Shown: in pieces, positions 52,850-60,862 of the stretch
Numbering within the stretch: the first letter of the stretch is position 1
Layout of the letters: every line of letters begins with the position of its first letter
Assembly: GCF_000718635.1 (NCBI RefSeq)
Contig: NZ_JOBF01000023.1
Span: forward strand, 1 to 64,000
DNA: 64,000 nt
Reading direction: 5' to 3'
Source: Streptomyces varsoviensis
GTDB taxonomy: Bacteria; Actinomycetota; Actinomycetes; Streptomycetales; Streptomycetaceae
Program-made: the position numbers and the translations under genes
The notes under the pieces: model-generated
What the model saw: the letters and a program-made list of their open reading frames with translations, nothing else
Told to the model about the DNA's origin: nothing
Databases searched by the model: none

Positions 52850-53914
52850 TCAGAGTGCTTTTACTTCGGGCAGCACCTTGTCGCAGAAGAGCTCCAGGGT
52901 CTGCCCAGCCTCGGCGAGCGGCATCGCGCCGAAATCGATCTGCCAAAGGATCTCGTCGACGCCGCCGATGTCGTCGTTGAAGGCTCGGATACGGTCGATG
53001 ACGGTGGCCGGCGAACCTGCGATCACCCCGCCCTCGGTGAAGAGCTTCCTGGGCTGCAGGCCGCGCAGCATCCAGCCGAACCCGGAGTAGCCGCGGTAGG
53101 CCGAGGACTCCCGGCGGTCCCAGGGGGTCACGGCCTCGGCCCATACGTCCAGGTAGCGGCGGAGGTAGGTCTCGGCGATCCGCTCGGCGCGCTCGTCGGT
53201 CTCCGCCACGACCAGCGGCAGGCTGGCCGCGACACGGGGCCGGAGTCCGGACGCGCCGTGCGCGGCCTCGAACGCGTTGCGGTAGAGGTCCAGATGGCCG
53301 CGGAACTCGTGCGGCGAGATCATCGGCGTGATCAGCAGCCCCAGCCCTTCCGTGCCCAGCCAGGTGAAGCTCTCCGGCGTGCGCACCGCGGCGCCCCAGA
53401 CCGGCGGATGCGGGCGCTGGGTGGGCCGCGGCAGCCCGGTCACGTTGTCGTAGGAGAAGAACGGCGTCTGCTCGCTGACCTTTTCCTCGGTCCATATCCG
53501 TAGCACCGCGCGGATGGTCTCGCGGAATCGGTCGACGCTCTCGTCCATATCCAGACCCAGCGCGTCGAACTCGTCCGGAAGATAGGCCCGTGCGAATCCC
53601 ACATCGAGCCGGCCGCCGCTGATCGCGTCCACCTGTGCGGCTTCCGCCGCCAATTGAATCGGGTGGTGGAAGACCGGCAGAACGCACCCTGTCATCAGCC
53701 TGACCGAATGGGTGCGGGCGGCCACGGCGGACAGGAATCCGAAGGGGCTCGGGCAGTACCCGCCGTAGTGGTGGAGGTAGTGCTCGGTCATCTTCACCGA
53801 GTTCAGGCCGCCCTGTTCGCCCCGGACCGACAGCTCCAGCGCGTCGCTGAAGTAGGACTGCGGAGATTTCGTCTCCGGAGTGCAGTCAGGAAGAAAGGAA
53901 AGCCCGAAGCGCAC
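52850..53914 (-). CDS. Luciferase-like flavin monooxygenase (LLM family)
   Basis: This 354-residue protein is a bacterial-luciferase-like, FMN-dependent monooxygenase: RFGLSFLPD at the N-terminus, AEAAQVDAISGGRLDVGFARAY split around AAQVDAISGGRLDVGFA, then TQRPHPPVWGAAVRTPES and GLLITPMISPHEF. The closest remembered group is the MupA/Atu3671-type found in natural-product clusters. It is the first gene of the minus-strand operon, and the precursor starts 21 bases after its stop. I chose GTG 53914, as AGGGAG lies eight bases upstream; GTG 53923 would be too close to that site. It could hydroxylate the thiopeptide or open a ring, but its substrate is unknown. It is not part of the core thiopeptide set. 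Confidence 0.85.
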   Translation of the reverse strand: MRFGLSFLPDCTPETKSPQSYFSDALELSVRGEQGGLNSVKMTEHYLHHYGGYCPSPFGFLSAVAARTHSVRLMTGCVLPVFHHPIQLAAEAAQVDAISGGRLDVGFARAYLPDEFDALGLDMDESVDRFRETIRAVLRIWTEEKVSEQTPFFSYDNVTGLPRPTQRPHPPVWGAAVRTPESFTWLGTEGLGLLITPMISPHEFRGHLDLYRNAFEAAHGASGLRPRVAASLPLVVAETDERAERIAETYLRRYLDVWAEAVTPWDRRESSAYRGYSGFGWMLRGLQPRKLFTEGGVIAGSPATVIDRIRAFNDDIGGVDEILWQIDFGAMPLAEAGQTLELFCDKVLPEVKAL

Positions 53915-54249
53915 CGATATCACTCCCTAGCAACCGGGTATTCACCAGACCGACATCTGATTTATGCCCTTACGGTTCGGGGCCCCTCGGTGCCACCGAT
54001 TCGCGGCTGACGCTACATCTGCCCCCCAAGGTCGTCAATATCCTTCGACGCCATGGTCTGAACCTGAAAATTTTTTAAGGTTCGCCCGGTATCCTCGGAG
54101 ATACTTACGCTACAAAGCGTGCGTTATTGACAGCTCCGCCCAATACTGCAAGCGTGGCCGACCGGTGCATACTGCAAGCGTGTGCGTCCGATGTGTCTCG
54201 ATGCTCGATGCGGTAATCCTCCGCGCCGCCACTGAATAACAGTCGACGG
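53915..54249. promoter_or_regulatory. Divergent promoter region with 14-bp direct repeats
   Basis: This region separates the thiopeptide operon and the radical SAM gene. It is AT-richer than the surroundings. ATACTGCAAGCGTG occurs twice (54143-54156 and 54169-54182), with starts 26 bases apart. A TTGACA at 54127-54132 could be a -35 box, though no good -10 follows. An imperfect AT-rich palindrome CCTGAAAATTTTTTAAGG lies near 54063-54080. The direct repeats are likely binding sites for a cluster regulator, possibly the LuxR-type response regulator at 56434. The assignment is inference. Confidence 0.6.
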
Positions 54250-56319
54250 ATGTTGGCCATGACCTCCACGCTGGAAACGCCCCGCCCCGCAAGTACAGCC
54301 CCCGCCGCCCGCGCCGCAAGCACGGCCGGCACCGGCGAGGGCGCCAAGAAGTCCGTACAGCTCGTCGAGTTCACCGCGATGCACGGTGTCCGGTACAGCG
54401 TCACCCTCGGCTATCTGAAGGCGACCGCCATCGCCGACCCCGCCCTCGACGCGTCCTGCGAGTTCACCATCTCCGTGCGCGAACAGGGCGGCGGGGAACG
54501 GGCGATGGCGGAGCTGCTCGACTCCTGGGACGAACCGTTCGTGGTCGCGCTGACCGTCTTCTTCTGGAACCGCGCCCAGTCCCTTGAGCTGGCCCGCCAG
54601 GTGAAGCAGCGCTGGCCGGACTGCACGGTCGTCGTCGGTGGCAACGATGTCAGCCACCAGCAGGAGCCGCTGTTCGCCGAGGCCCCCTGGGTGGACGTGC
54701 TGGTGCACGGCGAGGGCGAGCTGCGCTTCCGCGATCTGATGCACTGCCTGCTCGCCGGCGGCGACCTCGCCACGATCCCCGGCATCAGCCACTGGTCCGG
54801 CGGCGCCCTCGTCACCAACCCGGACGCCGACCGCATCACCGACCTCGACCAGGTCGTCTCGCCGATCCTCACCCCGGTCTACTCCGACGAGGAGATCACC
54901 GGCTCGTCGATGATCGTGTACGAGACCAACCGCGGCTGCCCGTACAAGTGCGCGTTCTGCTACTGGGGCGGCGCGACCAACTCCAAGGTCCGCCAGTTCG
55001 ATCTGGAGCGGATCTTCGCCGAGCTGGGCCGGCTGATCCGGCTGATGCCGACGGACGCGACGCTGTTCATCGCGGACGCCAACTTCGGCATCCTCGGCCG
55101 CGACCGGCAGATCGCCGAGCACATCGTCGAACTCAGCAAGCGCTACGACAAGCGGCTGATCATCAGCACCAACTGGGCGAAGAACGGCAACGAGCGCATC
55201 GTGGAGATCGCGAGCATGCTGCACGCCGCCGACCTCACCGGTGCCATCACGCTCTCCGCGCAGTCCTTCGACGCGGACGTACTCAAGATCGCCAACCGCG
55301 CCAACATCCGTACGGACCACTACCGCCGGCTGCTGTCCCGCTTCCGCGAGCTCAACGTCCCCACCTACACCGACCTGATCTGGGGCCTGCCCGGCGAGTC
55401 GTACGAGACGTACCTCAAGGGCGTCGAGGAGGTGCTCACCGCGGGCGGCTCGCCGGTGATCTACCCCCTGCTGCTGCTCAACAACACCGAGTACTCCCGG
55501 GAGTCCTTCCAGGACAAGCACCGGCTCACGACGCGCTGGATGCCCGGCGATGTCACCAACCCCGAACTCGTCGCCGACGTCGTCGTCGCGCACGAGGCCA
55601 TGACCGCCGAGGAGTGGGCGCGCGGCATGGAGTTCCGGGTCGCCATGACCCTCTTCCAGAAGATCCTGCTGCGCTGCGCGCTGCGCGTCCTCCACGCGAC
55701 GACGGGCGTACGGCTCGTCGAACTCTGCCAACGCGCCTGGTCGTTCCTGCTCGACGACTGCGCCGACCCGTTCCTGCGCGCCGTCGCCCGCAATGTCGCC
55801 GTCGCCCACCAGGAACCGTCCGACCTCGACATGGAACTGCTCAAGACGGTCATCGGCGACCAGATCGTCGTACCCGAGGAGGTCCACTTCCAGGCCCTCC
55901 TCTGCCGCGCCGTCCGCACCGAGCGCGCGACGTCCGACCTGCTCACCGCGGCCGTCGACCGGCTGTGCGGCTGGCTGGCCGACGCCGGCCACGACATCGA
56001 CCGCGAGCTGGTCGACGGGGCCCTGACCCTCGACATCGCGGCCACGACGATCCTGCGCGCGAGCCTGCGCGGCGAACTGGCCGAGGCGACCTTCGCCATG
56101 CCGCGCCCGGCCTGGAACCGCCTCGTCGCGGACGGCGACGTACCGTCCAACCTCGACGCGAGCGACCAGGGCAGCGTCGTGCACGGCACCCTCTGGGCCC
56201 CGCCGCGCTGGGTCCACTACCCGATCAGCGTGTACGCGCTCTCCATCTGGCACGGCACGGGCCGCCCCCTGCACGACGCGCTGTTCGCACTACCGGCCCG
56301 GCTGCCGACGGCGGCGTGA
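54250..56319 (+). CDS. Cobalamin-type radical SAM enzyme
   Basis: This protein of 689 residues (686 if the ATG at 54259 is used) has an N-terminal B12-binding-like domain, with the segment VALTVFFWNRAQSLELARQV and VVVGGNDVSHQQEPLFAE. A radical SAM domain follows, with the cluster motif CPYKCAFCYWGG (C230, C234, C237), then KVRQFDLERIFAEL, NFGILGRDRQIAEHI, and ISTNWAKNG. The C-terminal 250 residues are helical and resemble other cobalamin-dependent radical SAM enzymes of peptide pathways. These enzymes usually methylate unactivated carbon; other reactions occur. Its position divergent from the precursor operon suggests tailoring of the thiopeptide, perhaps C-methylation. The base-off His of B12 could not be located. 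Confidence 0.85.
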   Translation: MLAMTSTLETPRPASTAPAARAASTAGTGEGAKKSVQLVEFTAMHGVRYSVTLGYLKATAIADPALDASCEFTISVREQGGGERAMAELLDSWDEPFVVALTVFFWNRAQSLELARQVKQRWPDCTVVVGGNDVSHQQEPLFAEAPWVDVLVHGEGELRFRDLMHCLLAGGDLATIPGISHWSGGALVTNPDADRITDLDQVVSPILTPVYSDEEITGSSMIVYETNRGCPYKCAFCYWGGATNSKVRQFDLERIFAELGRLIRLMPTDATLFIADANFGILGRDRQIAEHIVELSKRYDKRLIISTNWAKNGNERIVEIASMLHAADLTGAITLSAQSFDADVLKIANRANIRTDHYRRLLSRFRELNVPTYTDLIWGLPGESYETYLKGVEEVLTAGGSPVIYPLLLLNNTEYSRESFQDKHRLTTRWMPGDVTNPELVADVVVAHEAMTAEEWARGMEFRVAMTLFQKILLRCALRVLHATTGVRLVELCQRAWSFLLDDCADPFLRAVARNVAVAHQEPSDLDMELLKTVIGDQIVVPEEVHFQALLCRAVRTERATSDLLTAAVDRLCGWLADAGHDIDRELVDGALTLDIAATTILRASLRGELAEATFAMPRPAWNRLVADGDVPSNLDASDQGSVVHGTLWAPPRWVHYPISVYALSIWHGTGRPLHDALFALPARLPTAA

Positions 56320-56433
56320 GACGCACTTAGGGGACAGGACAGGGGGCAGGGGACAGGAGACAGGGGACAGGGGGCGACAGGGCATAGGGGGCGGGCTTCG
56401 GGCCTCCCCGGCCCCCTGGCGTGCGTTCGCCTC

Positions 56434-57036
56434 CTACAGCCAGCCGCGGGCCAGGGCGGTGCGGGCGGCGTCCGTGCGGTTGCGGGCGCCGAGCTTGGCC
56501 ATGGCGGTGGAGAGGTAGTTGCGTACGGTGCCCTCGGCCAGGAAGAGCCGCGCCGCGATCTCGGCGTTGCTCGCGCCCTCCGCGACGGCGCGCAGCAACT
56601 CGCGCTCCCGCTCGGTCAGCGGGTCGGCGGCGTCCCAGGCGGCCACCGCCAGCTCCGGCGCGACGACCCGCTCGCCCGCGTGCACCCGGCGCAGGGCTGA
56701 CGCCAGCTCCCCGATCGGCGCGTCCTTGAGCACGTACCCGGCGACCCCGGCGTCGACCGCGCGCCGCAGATAGCCGCTGCGCGCGAACGTGGTGACGATC
56801 AGTACGCGCGTGGGGTCGCCCAGGCCGTTCAGCTCCGCGGCCAGGTCGAGGCCGGTACGGCCGGGCATCTCGATGTCCGTGACCAGGACGTTCGGCCGGT
56901 GCTCGCGCACGGCGGCCAGCGCGTCGTCGCCGTTGGTCGCGGTCGCTACGACCGTGATGTCGGGCTGGAGGTCCAGCAGGGAGGCGAAGGCCCCCAGCAC
57001 CATGCCCTGGTCCTCGGCCAGGACGACGCGGATCAC
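56434..57036 (-). CDS. LuxR-family response regulator
   Basis: This 200-residue NarL-type response regulator has a receiver domain (VVLAEDQGMVLGAF with the acidic pocket, phospho-Asp in VLVTDIEMPGRTG, Thr in IVTTFAR, Lys in VLKDAPIGEL). A C-terminal LuxR helix-turn-helix follows (LTERERELLRAVAEG, then NAEIAARLFLAEGTVRNYL). The GTG at 57036 overlaps the kinase stop (GTGA). With the DesK-type kinase and ABC transporter it forms an operon that would respond to membrane stress or the product itself. It may control the transporter and the cluster. Confidence 0.95.
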   Translation of the reverse strand: MIRVVLAEDQGMVLGAFASLLDLQPDITVVATATNGDDALAAVREHRPNVLVTDIEMPGRTGLDLAAELNGLGDPTRVLIVTTFARSGYLRRAVDAGVAGYVLKDAPIGELASALRRVHAGERVVAPELAVAAWDAADPLTERERELLRAVAEGASNAEIAARLFLAEGTVRNYLSTAMAKLGARNRTDAARTALARGWL

Positions 57037-58148
57037 CGGGCCGCCTCGACCGGCACGGTGATGGTCAGGGTCGTGCCGGCGGAGCCGGTGCGCTGTACCA
57101 CGCCGCCGAGCTTCGCGATCCGCTCGCGCAGCCCGTTCAGCCCGGTGCCCTCCGGGGCCGTACCGCCGATGCCGTCGTCCGCGATCACCAAGCGCACCCG
57201 TTCCTCGTCCGCGTCCAGTCCGATGTGGCACATGGAGGCACGTGCGTGCCGGGCCACGTTGGTCACCGCCTCGCGCAGGGCGAGCCCCAGCTCGTGCTCG
57301 GCGGCGGCGACCAGGATGAGATTGTCGTCGCACGCGACCCGCAGGGTCACGTCGGTCCCGGCCAACGCGCGCCGGGCCGCTTCCAGTTCCGCCCTGATGT
57401 TGGTCCGCCGCCATCCGCTGACCGTGCTGCGTATGGCGGCCAGCGCCTCCCTCGCGTTGCGTTCGATCTCCTCGGCCTCCGCGCGCGCCCGCTCCGGGTC
57501 GACCGGCACCAGCTCCTTGGTGAGCTGCGCGCGCATCACCACCGCGGTCAGCGAGTGGCCGAGCAGGTCGTGCAGGTCGCGCGCGATGCGCTCGCGCTCC
57601 CCGATGGCCGCGAGGAGTTCGGCCTGCGCGGCGCGCAACCGCTCGTTCTCCCGCTCCTGCCGCCGGCCCCGCTGCCGCATTTCGAGCAGCCCGACCAGCC
57701 AGAGGAATATGGACGCCGAGATGAGGCCCCAGAGCCGGTAGGGCATCGGCACCCGCGACACCACCGTCGTGACGGTGTTCAGCACGGTCAGCCCCGCGAA
57801 CCACAGCGATGCCGTGCGCGACGGCAGCGTCTTGCCGGCGACGGCCGCCGCGTAGATGAACAGCACGCTCGCGTGGGTGTTGAACGGTGTGGCCACCGCG
57901 CCGATCACGGTGAACGGCACGAGCGATGTCCAGGTCTGCCGCACGTAGTGGCCGCGCAGCAGCGTCCCGGCGAAGAGCAGGACCGTGGCCAGGCACACCG
58001 CGATCGCCAGCGGCCACTCCCACCAGGCTTGTTGCGGGGAGAAGTAGGGCTGGGCGAAGACGAAGAGCACGTAGCAGAGGGAGATCCAATCCCAGGTGAG
58101 CAGCCGCGCGGCTACGGACTTGGTGGCGTGAGCGTCATCGGTGTTCAT
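57033..58148 (-). CDS. DesK-type sensor histidine kinase
   Basis: This 371-residue kinase has five or six N-terminal membrane helices (WISLCYVLFVFAQPYF, LWGLISASIFLWLVGLLEM), a HisKA_3 dimerisation helix with phospho-His in ERIARDLHDLLGHSLTAVV, and an HATPase domain (EAVTNVARHA, IADDGIGG, GLNGLRERI). There is no large extracellular sensor, so it probably senses membrane state or works with the ABC permease. It is downstream of the permease by 22 bases and overlaps the response regulator. Confidence 0.95.
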   Translation of the reverse strand: MNTDDAHATKSVAARLLTWDWISLCYVLFVFAQPYFSPQQAWWEWPLAIAVCLATVLLFAGTLLRGHYVRQTWTSLVPFTVIGAVATPFNTHASVLFIYAAAVAGKTLPSRTASLWFAGLTVLNTVTTVVSRVPMPYRLWGLISASIFLWLVGLLEMRQRGRRQERENERLRAAQAELLAAIGERERIARDLHDLLGHSLTAVVMRAQLTKELVPVDPERARAEAEEIERNAREALAAIRSTVSGWRRTNIRAELEAARRALAGTDVTLRVACDDNLILVAAAEHELGLALREAVTNVARHARASMCHIGLDADEERVRLVIADDGIGGTAPEGTGLNGLRERIAKLGGVVQRTGSAGTTLTITVPVEAAR

Positions 58149-58170
58149 ATCCGAGACCCATATCGGAGAC

Positions 58171-58917
58171 TCATATTCGGGCGCGACGATAGGACATGAC
58201 GGCGACGGTACCGGCGACCACGGTGGTGATCACGAGGGCGAGTACGTGGAGCAGGGCGGACCCGTCGCCCAGTTGGGCGAGGCCGAGCTCCGCGAGGTGA
58301 TAGGTGGGCAGGAACTCGGCTATGTGCTTCACCGCGGAGGGCAGAAACCGAATGGGTATCCACAGACCGGACAGCACCGCCAGCGGGAACAGCACCGCGT
58401 TGAGCATCGCGATCGTCGCGCCCGTCCGGAACCGCAGCCCGACGGCCACGCTGAACAGCGTGAACGGGACGGTGCCCAGCAGCAGCACGACCGCCACCCG
58501 CAGCAGCGCCCAGGGCGAGGCGTCCAGCGTGCCGAACGCCGCGGCCGCCACGCCCATCAGCAGCAGCACGCCCACTCCGTAGAGCAGCGCGGCGGTCGCC
58601 TTCGCGGCGAGGCTGATCCCGACGGGCACCGCGGAGACCCGCTTCATACGCAGCCAGCCCAGGTCACGGTCCTGCGCGACCCCGATCCCCGGCTGCAGCG
58701 CCGCCACCGTGATCACACCGTACGTACCGAACGTGGCCACCATCGCCGTACCGGCCGAGAGCCCCTGCGTGCTGCCGTGCCCGTACAGCAGGTTGAAGAG
58801 AATGAAGAAGCCCACCGGCATGAGAATGCTGAAGAACAACGAGGTCGGCTCCCGCACGATCGCCCGCAGCTCGTCCCGCAACTCCACCCGGAAGATCCGC
58901 ACACCCAGCACACTCAC
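58171..58917 (-). CDS. ABC-2 type transporter permease
   Basis: This 248-residue protein has six hydrophobic helices, with the first near TSLFFSILMPVGFFILFNLLYG split around FSILMPVGFFILFNLL, and later VGISLAAKATAALLYGVGVLLLM-type text. It is the membrane half of an exporter whose ATPase is encoded just upstream with a four-base overlap. ABC-2 exporters beside DesK-type two-component systems commonly handle antibiotics or lipids. Here it is a candidate for thiopeptide export or immunity. Confidence 0.9.
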   Translation of the reverse strand: MSVLGVRIFRVELRDELRAIVREPTSLFFSILMPVGFFILFNLLYGHGSTQGLSAGTAMVATFGTYGVITVAALQPGIGVAQDRDLGWLRMKRVSAVPVGISLAAKATAALLYGVGVLLLMGVAAAAFGTLDASPWALLRVAVVLLLGTVPFTLFSVAVGLRFRTGATIAMLNAVLFPLAVLSGLWIPIRFLPSAVKHIAEFLPTYHLAELGLAQLGDGSALLHVLALVITTVVAGTVAVMSYRRARI

Positions 58918-59828
58918 GCCGCCACCTCTTCCGCCGTGCCGCCGTCTGTCAACGCGAAGACGGCCTCCTCCAGGCCGGCGTCCCGCACGCGCAGCTCCGA
59001 CAGGTCCGGGTCACGGTCGAGCAGGACGCGCAGCAATTCCTCGGGTGCGCGCGTCTGGATCTTCACCAGGTGGTCGTGCTCGGGCGTCACGGACAGCACG
59101 CCCGGAAGCCGCTCCAGCTCGCCGCGACCGAGGCGGGTCCGGGCGGTCACCGTACGGTCGGGAAGCCGGGCGACCAGCTCCTCCGGCGGCGCGTCCGCCA
59201 GGACTCGGCCGTGGTCGAGCACCACGACGCGGTCGGCGACCTCCGCGGACTCCTCTATGAGGTGCGTGGTGACGAGCACCGCGGTCCCCTGCTCCCGACG
59301 CCGGGCGAGTATCTGCCAGAAGTGCCGCCGGGCAGAGGTGTCCAGCCCGGCCGTGGGCTCGTCGAGCACGAGCAGCGCCGGCTCGGTGACCAGGGCCATC
59401 GCGAGCTGCACCCGTTGCTTCTGGCCCCCGGAGAGCTTCGCGACCCGCCGCCGAGCCAAGTCCGTCAGCCCGAGCTCCGCCAGCACGGGCCCGGCCGCCG
59501 AGCCCCGCAGCCCGCCACGGATCGCGGCCCCGGTGACCAGCTCCTGCACCGTGAGGGTGTTGGGAAACCCGAGGGTCTGCTGCGCCACCCCCAGCCGCCG
59601 CCGCGTCGCCGCCCGCCGCGGATCGCCGTCCAGCACCCGCACGGCCCCTTCCTGCGCCGCACGCAACCCGACCACGATCGTCACCAACGTCGACTTACCG
59701 GCCCCGTTGGGCCCCAGCAGCGCCACACACTCCCCGGCCCCCACCTCCAAGTCCACCCCATCGAGCGCCACCGTCTCCCCGTACCGGTACCGCAACCCCT
59801 CAGCCGCCACCACCCGCGTCGTTCCCAT
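58914..59828 (-). CDS. ABC transporter ATP-binding protein
   Basis: This 304-residue ATPase has Walker A LLGPNGAGKSTLVT, signature KLSGGQKQRVQLA, Walker B LLVLDEPTAGLD and the H-loop VTTHLIEESAEVAD. A C-terminal 80-residue extension resembles drug-exporter ATPases (DrrA type). I chose ATG 59828; the upstream frame lacks conserved text. It is the first gene of the ABC-kinase-regulator unit and likely powers the ABC-2 permease at 58171. Confidence 0.95.
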   Translation of the reverse strand: MGTTRVVAAEGLRYRYGETVALDGVDLEVGAGECVALLGPNGAGKSTLVTIVVGLRAAQEGAVRVLDGDPRRAATRRRLGVAQQTLGFPNTLTVQELVTGAAIRGGLRGSAAGPVLAELGLTDLARRRVAKLSGGQKQRVQLAMALVTEPALLVLDEPTAGLDTSARRHFWQILARRREQGTAVLVTTHLIEESAEVADRVVVLDHGRVLADAPPEELVARLPDRTVTARTRLGRGELERLPGVLSVTPEHDHLVKIQTRAPEELLRVLLDRDPDLSELRVRDAGLEEAVFALTDGGTAEEVAA

Positions 59829-59945
59829 ACCCCTAAGCTGCCGCCCCACCGCCCCCACCGGTAGTGACCCCCCGTCACGCCCCCCAAATGACAATTGTCA
59901 TCCCGGCCGCCCCTCGGCGCGGGGCAACGCCGCACAGGCGACGCG

Positions 59946-60296
59946 TCAGTTGGACCGTCGCTGAGGCAATTCGGGCCGGACCAACGCCTGGGCGAACGGC
60001 TCTCCGGTGGCTCGCGCGTAGTTCATTCGCTCCCGCACCTCCCTAAGAGTGCGAGGGCGATACCCGGGACCGCCACAGCAACTCTTGTGGAACCGCACTC
60101 CGGCGTGAAGCAGCACGGAGAGCGCCCGCCAGGCGGAGTCATCCCGCTTCTTGGGCGCCGCGAAGGCCGAACCAACGTGAATCAACGGCCCCGCGCAGCG
60201 CGGACAGACCCGGTCTTGGGTGTAGCGATCGGGGTACGACTGCTTGTACGACCCCCGACAGGGCAGGCAAACGTACGAGGTCTTTCCATGAGGCAT
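59946..60296 (-). CDS. Small zinc-ribbon protein of unknown function
   Basis: This 116-residue protein begins MPHGKTSYVCLPCRGSYKQ and has two Cys pairs (CLPC, CPRC), then a conserved LIHVGSAFAAPKKRD and a GVRFHKSCCGGPGYRPRTL stretch. It is known from other streptomycete genomes, where it is often mislabelled as deoxyxylulose-5-phosphate synthase, which it is not. A zinc-ribbon and an additional Cys-Cys motif suggest nucleic-acid or metal binding. The start at 60296 fits the conserved N-terminus. Confidence 0.75.
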   Translation of the reverse strand: MPHGKTSYVCLPCRGSYKQSYPDRYTQDRVCPRCAGPLIHVGSAFAAPKKRDDSAWRALSVLLHAGVRFHKSCCGGPGYRPRTLREVRERMNYARATGEPFAQALVRPELPQRRSN

Positions 60297-60390
60297 CCGG
60301 CAAGGGTAAATCGACCGAAGACCGACCTCGACGAAATTTCGCTGACCTAGCCCCCTCCTCGCTCTTCCTCGCGCCTCGGAAAAGAACCAG

Positions 60391-60520
60391 ATGACATACC
60401 TACCCCCGCTGTGGCCCGTCTCCGTGAAGGGCGTCGCCCTCGACGCCCATGACCGAGTCCTGCTCCTACGCAACGAGCGCGACGAATGGGAACTCCCCGG
60501 CGGCCGCCTAGAGATCGGCA
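60391..60520 (+). pseudogene. Truncated Nudix hydrolase gene
   Basis: The frame from ATG 60391 encodes MTYLPPLWPVSVKGVALDAH and then RVLLLRNERDEWELPGGRLE, the beginning of a Nudix fold including the GG...E start of the Nudix box. The homology stops at about codon 43, before the essential REUxEE part of the box. After that the frame continues with unrelated sequence into the tRNA gene region. The gene is therefore a 5' fragment. Nudix genes are carried by some streptomycete integrative elements, and a tRNA gene lies 170 bases on, so deletion of an integrated element is possible. Confidence 0.7.
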
Positions 60521-60689
60521 ACCCACCCGGCACAGCCCCCGCAGACATCAGCCCAGCTCCCCGTGATACCTGGGACGGCCCCACGAAGACAGCCCCGAAG
60601 TGGACCAGCGGCCCCCCCGCAGCGTTGCCACAAGACCGAGACCCCACCGCCCTCTCGGGCGGCAGGGTCTCTGACCTGCCTTTTCTCTG

Positions 60690-60762
60690 TGCCCCCGGCA
60701 GGATTCGAACCTGCGACACCCGCTTTAGGAGAGCGGTGCTCTATCCCCTGAGCTACGGAGGC
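60690..60762 (-). tRNA. tRNA-Arg (anticodon CCU)
   Basis: The minus strand folds as a tRNA: acceptor GCCTCCG pairs with CGGGGGC with one wobble, D-arm GCTCAGGGGATAGAGC, anticodon stem CCGCT/AGCGG around loop CTCCTAA (anticodon CCT, reading AGG), and T-arm GCAGGTTCGAATCCTGC. No CCA is encoded. The 3' half faces the truncated Nudix gene. tRNA-Arg(CCU) genes are frequent integration sites. Confidence 0.95.
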
Positions 60763-60862
60763 GGGGTGGGCGGACGGTCCGGTGCGGGTGGTGGGCGCGT
60801 GGGGCCGTTTCGACCACTGACAGGGTAGCGGATGGGTTGGGCGGGGTTCGATGCTGTGGGGG

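Noticed and set aside
56320..56433. GGGGACAGG-type direct repeats after the radical SAM gene, considered as a CRISPR-like array
   Set aside because: The units are very short, contiguous and irregular, without spacers. They look like slippage repeats.
60520..60828. Extension of the Nudix frame through the tRNA gene
   Set aside because: The frame beyond codon 43 has no Nudix residues and runs antisense through a well-formed tRNA, so it is not a functional protein part.
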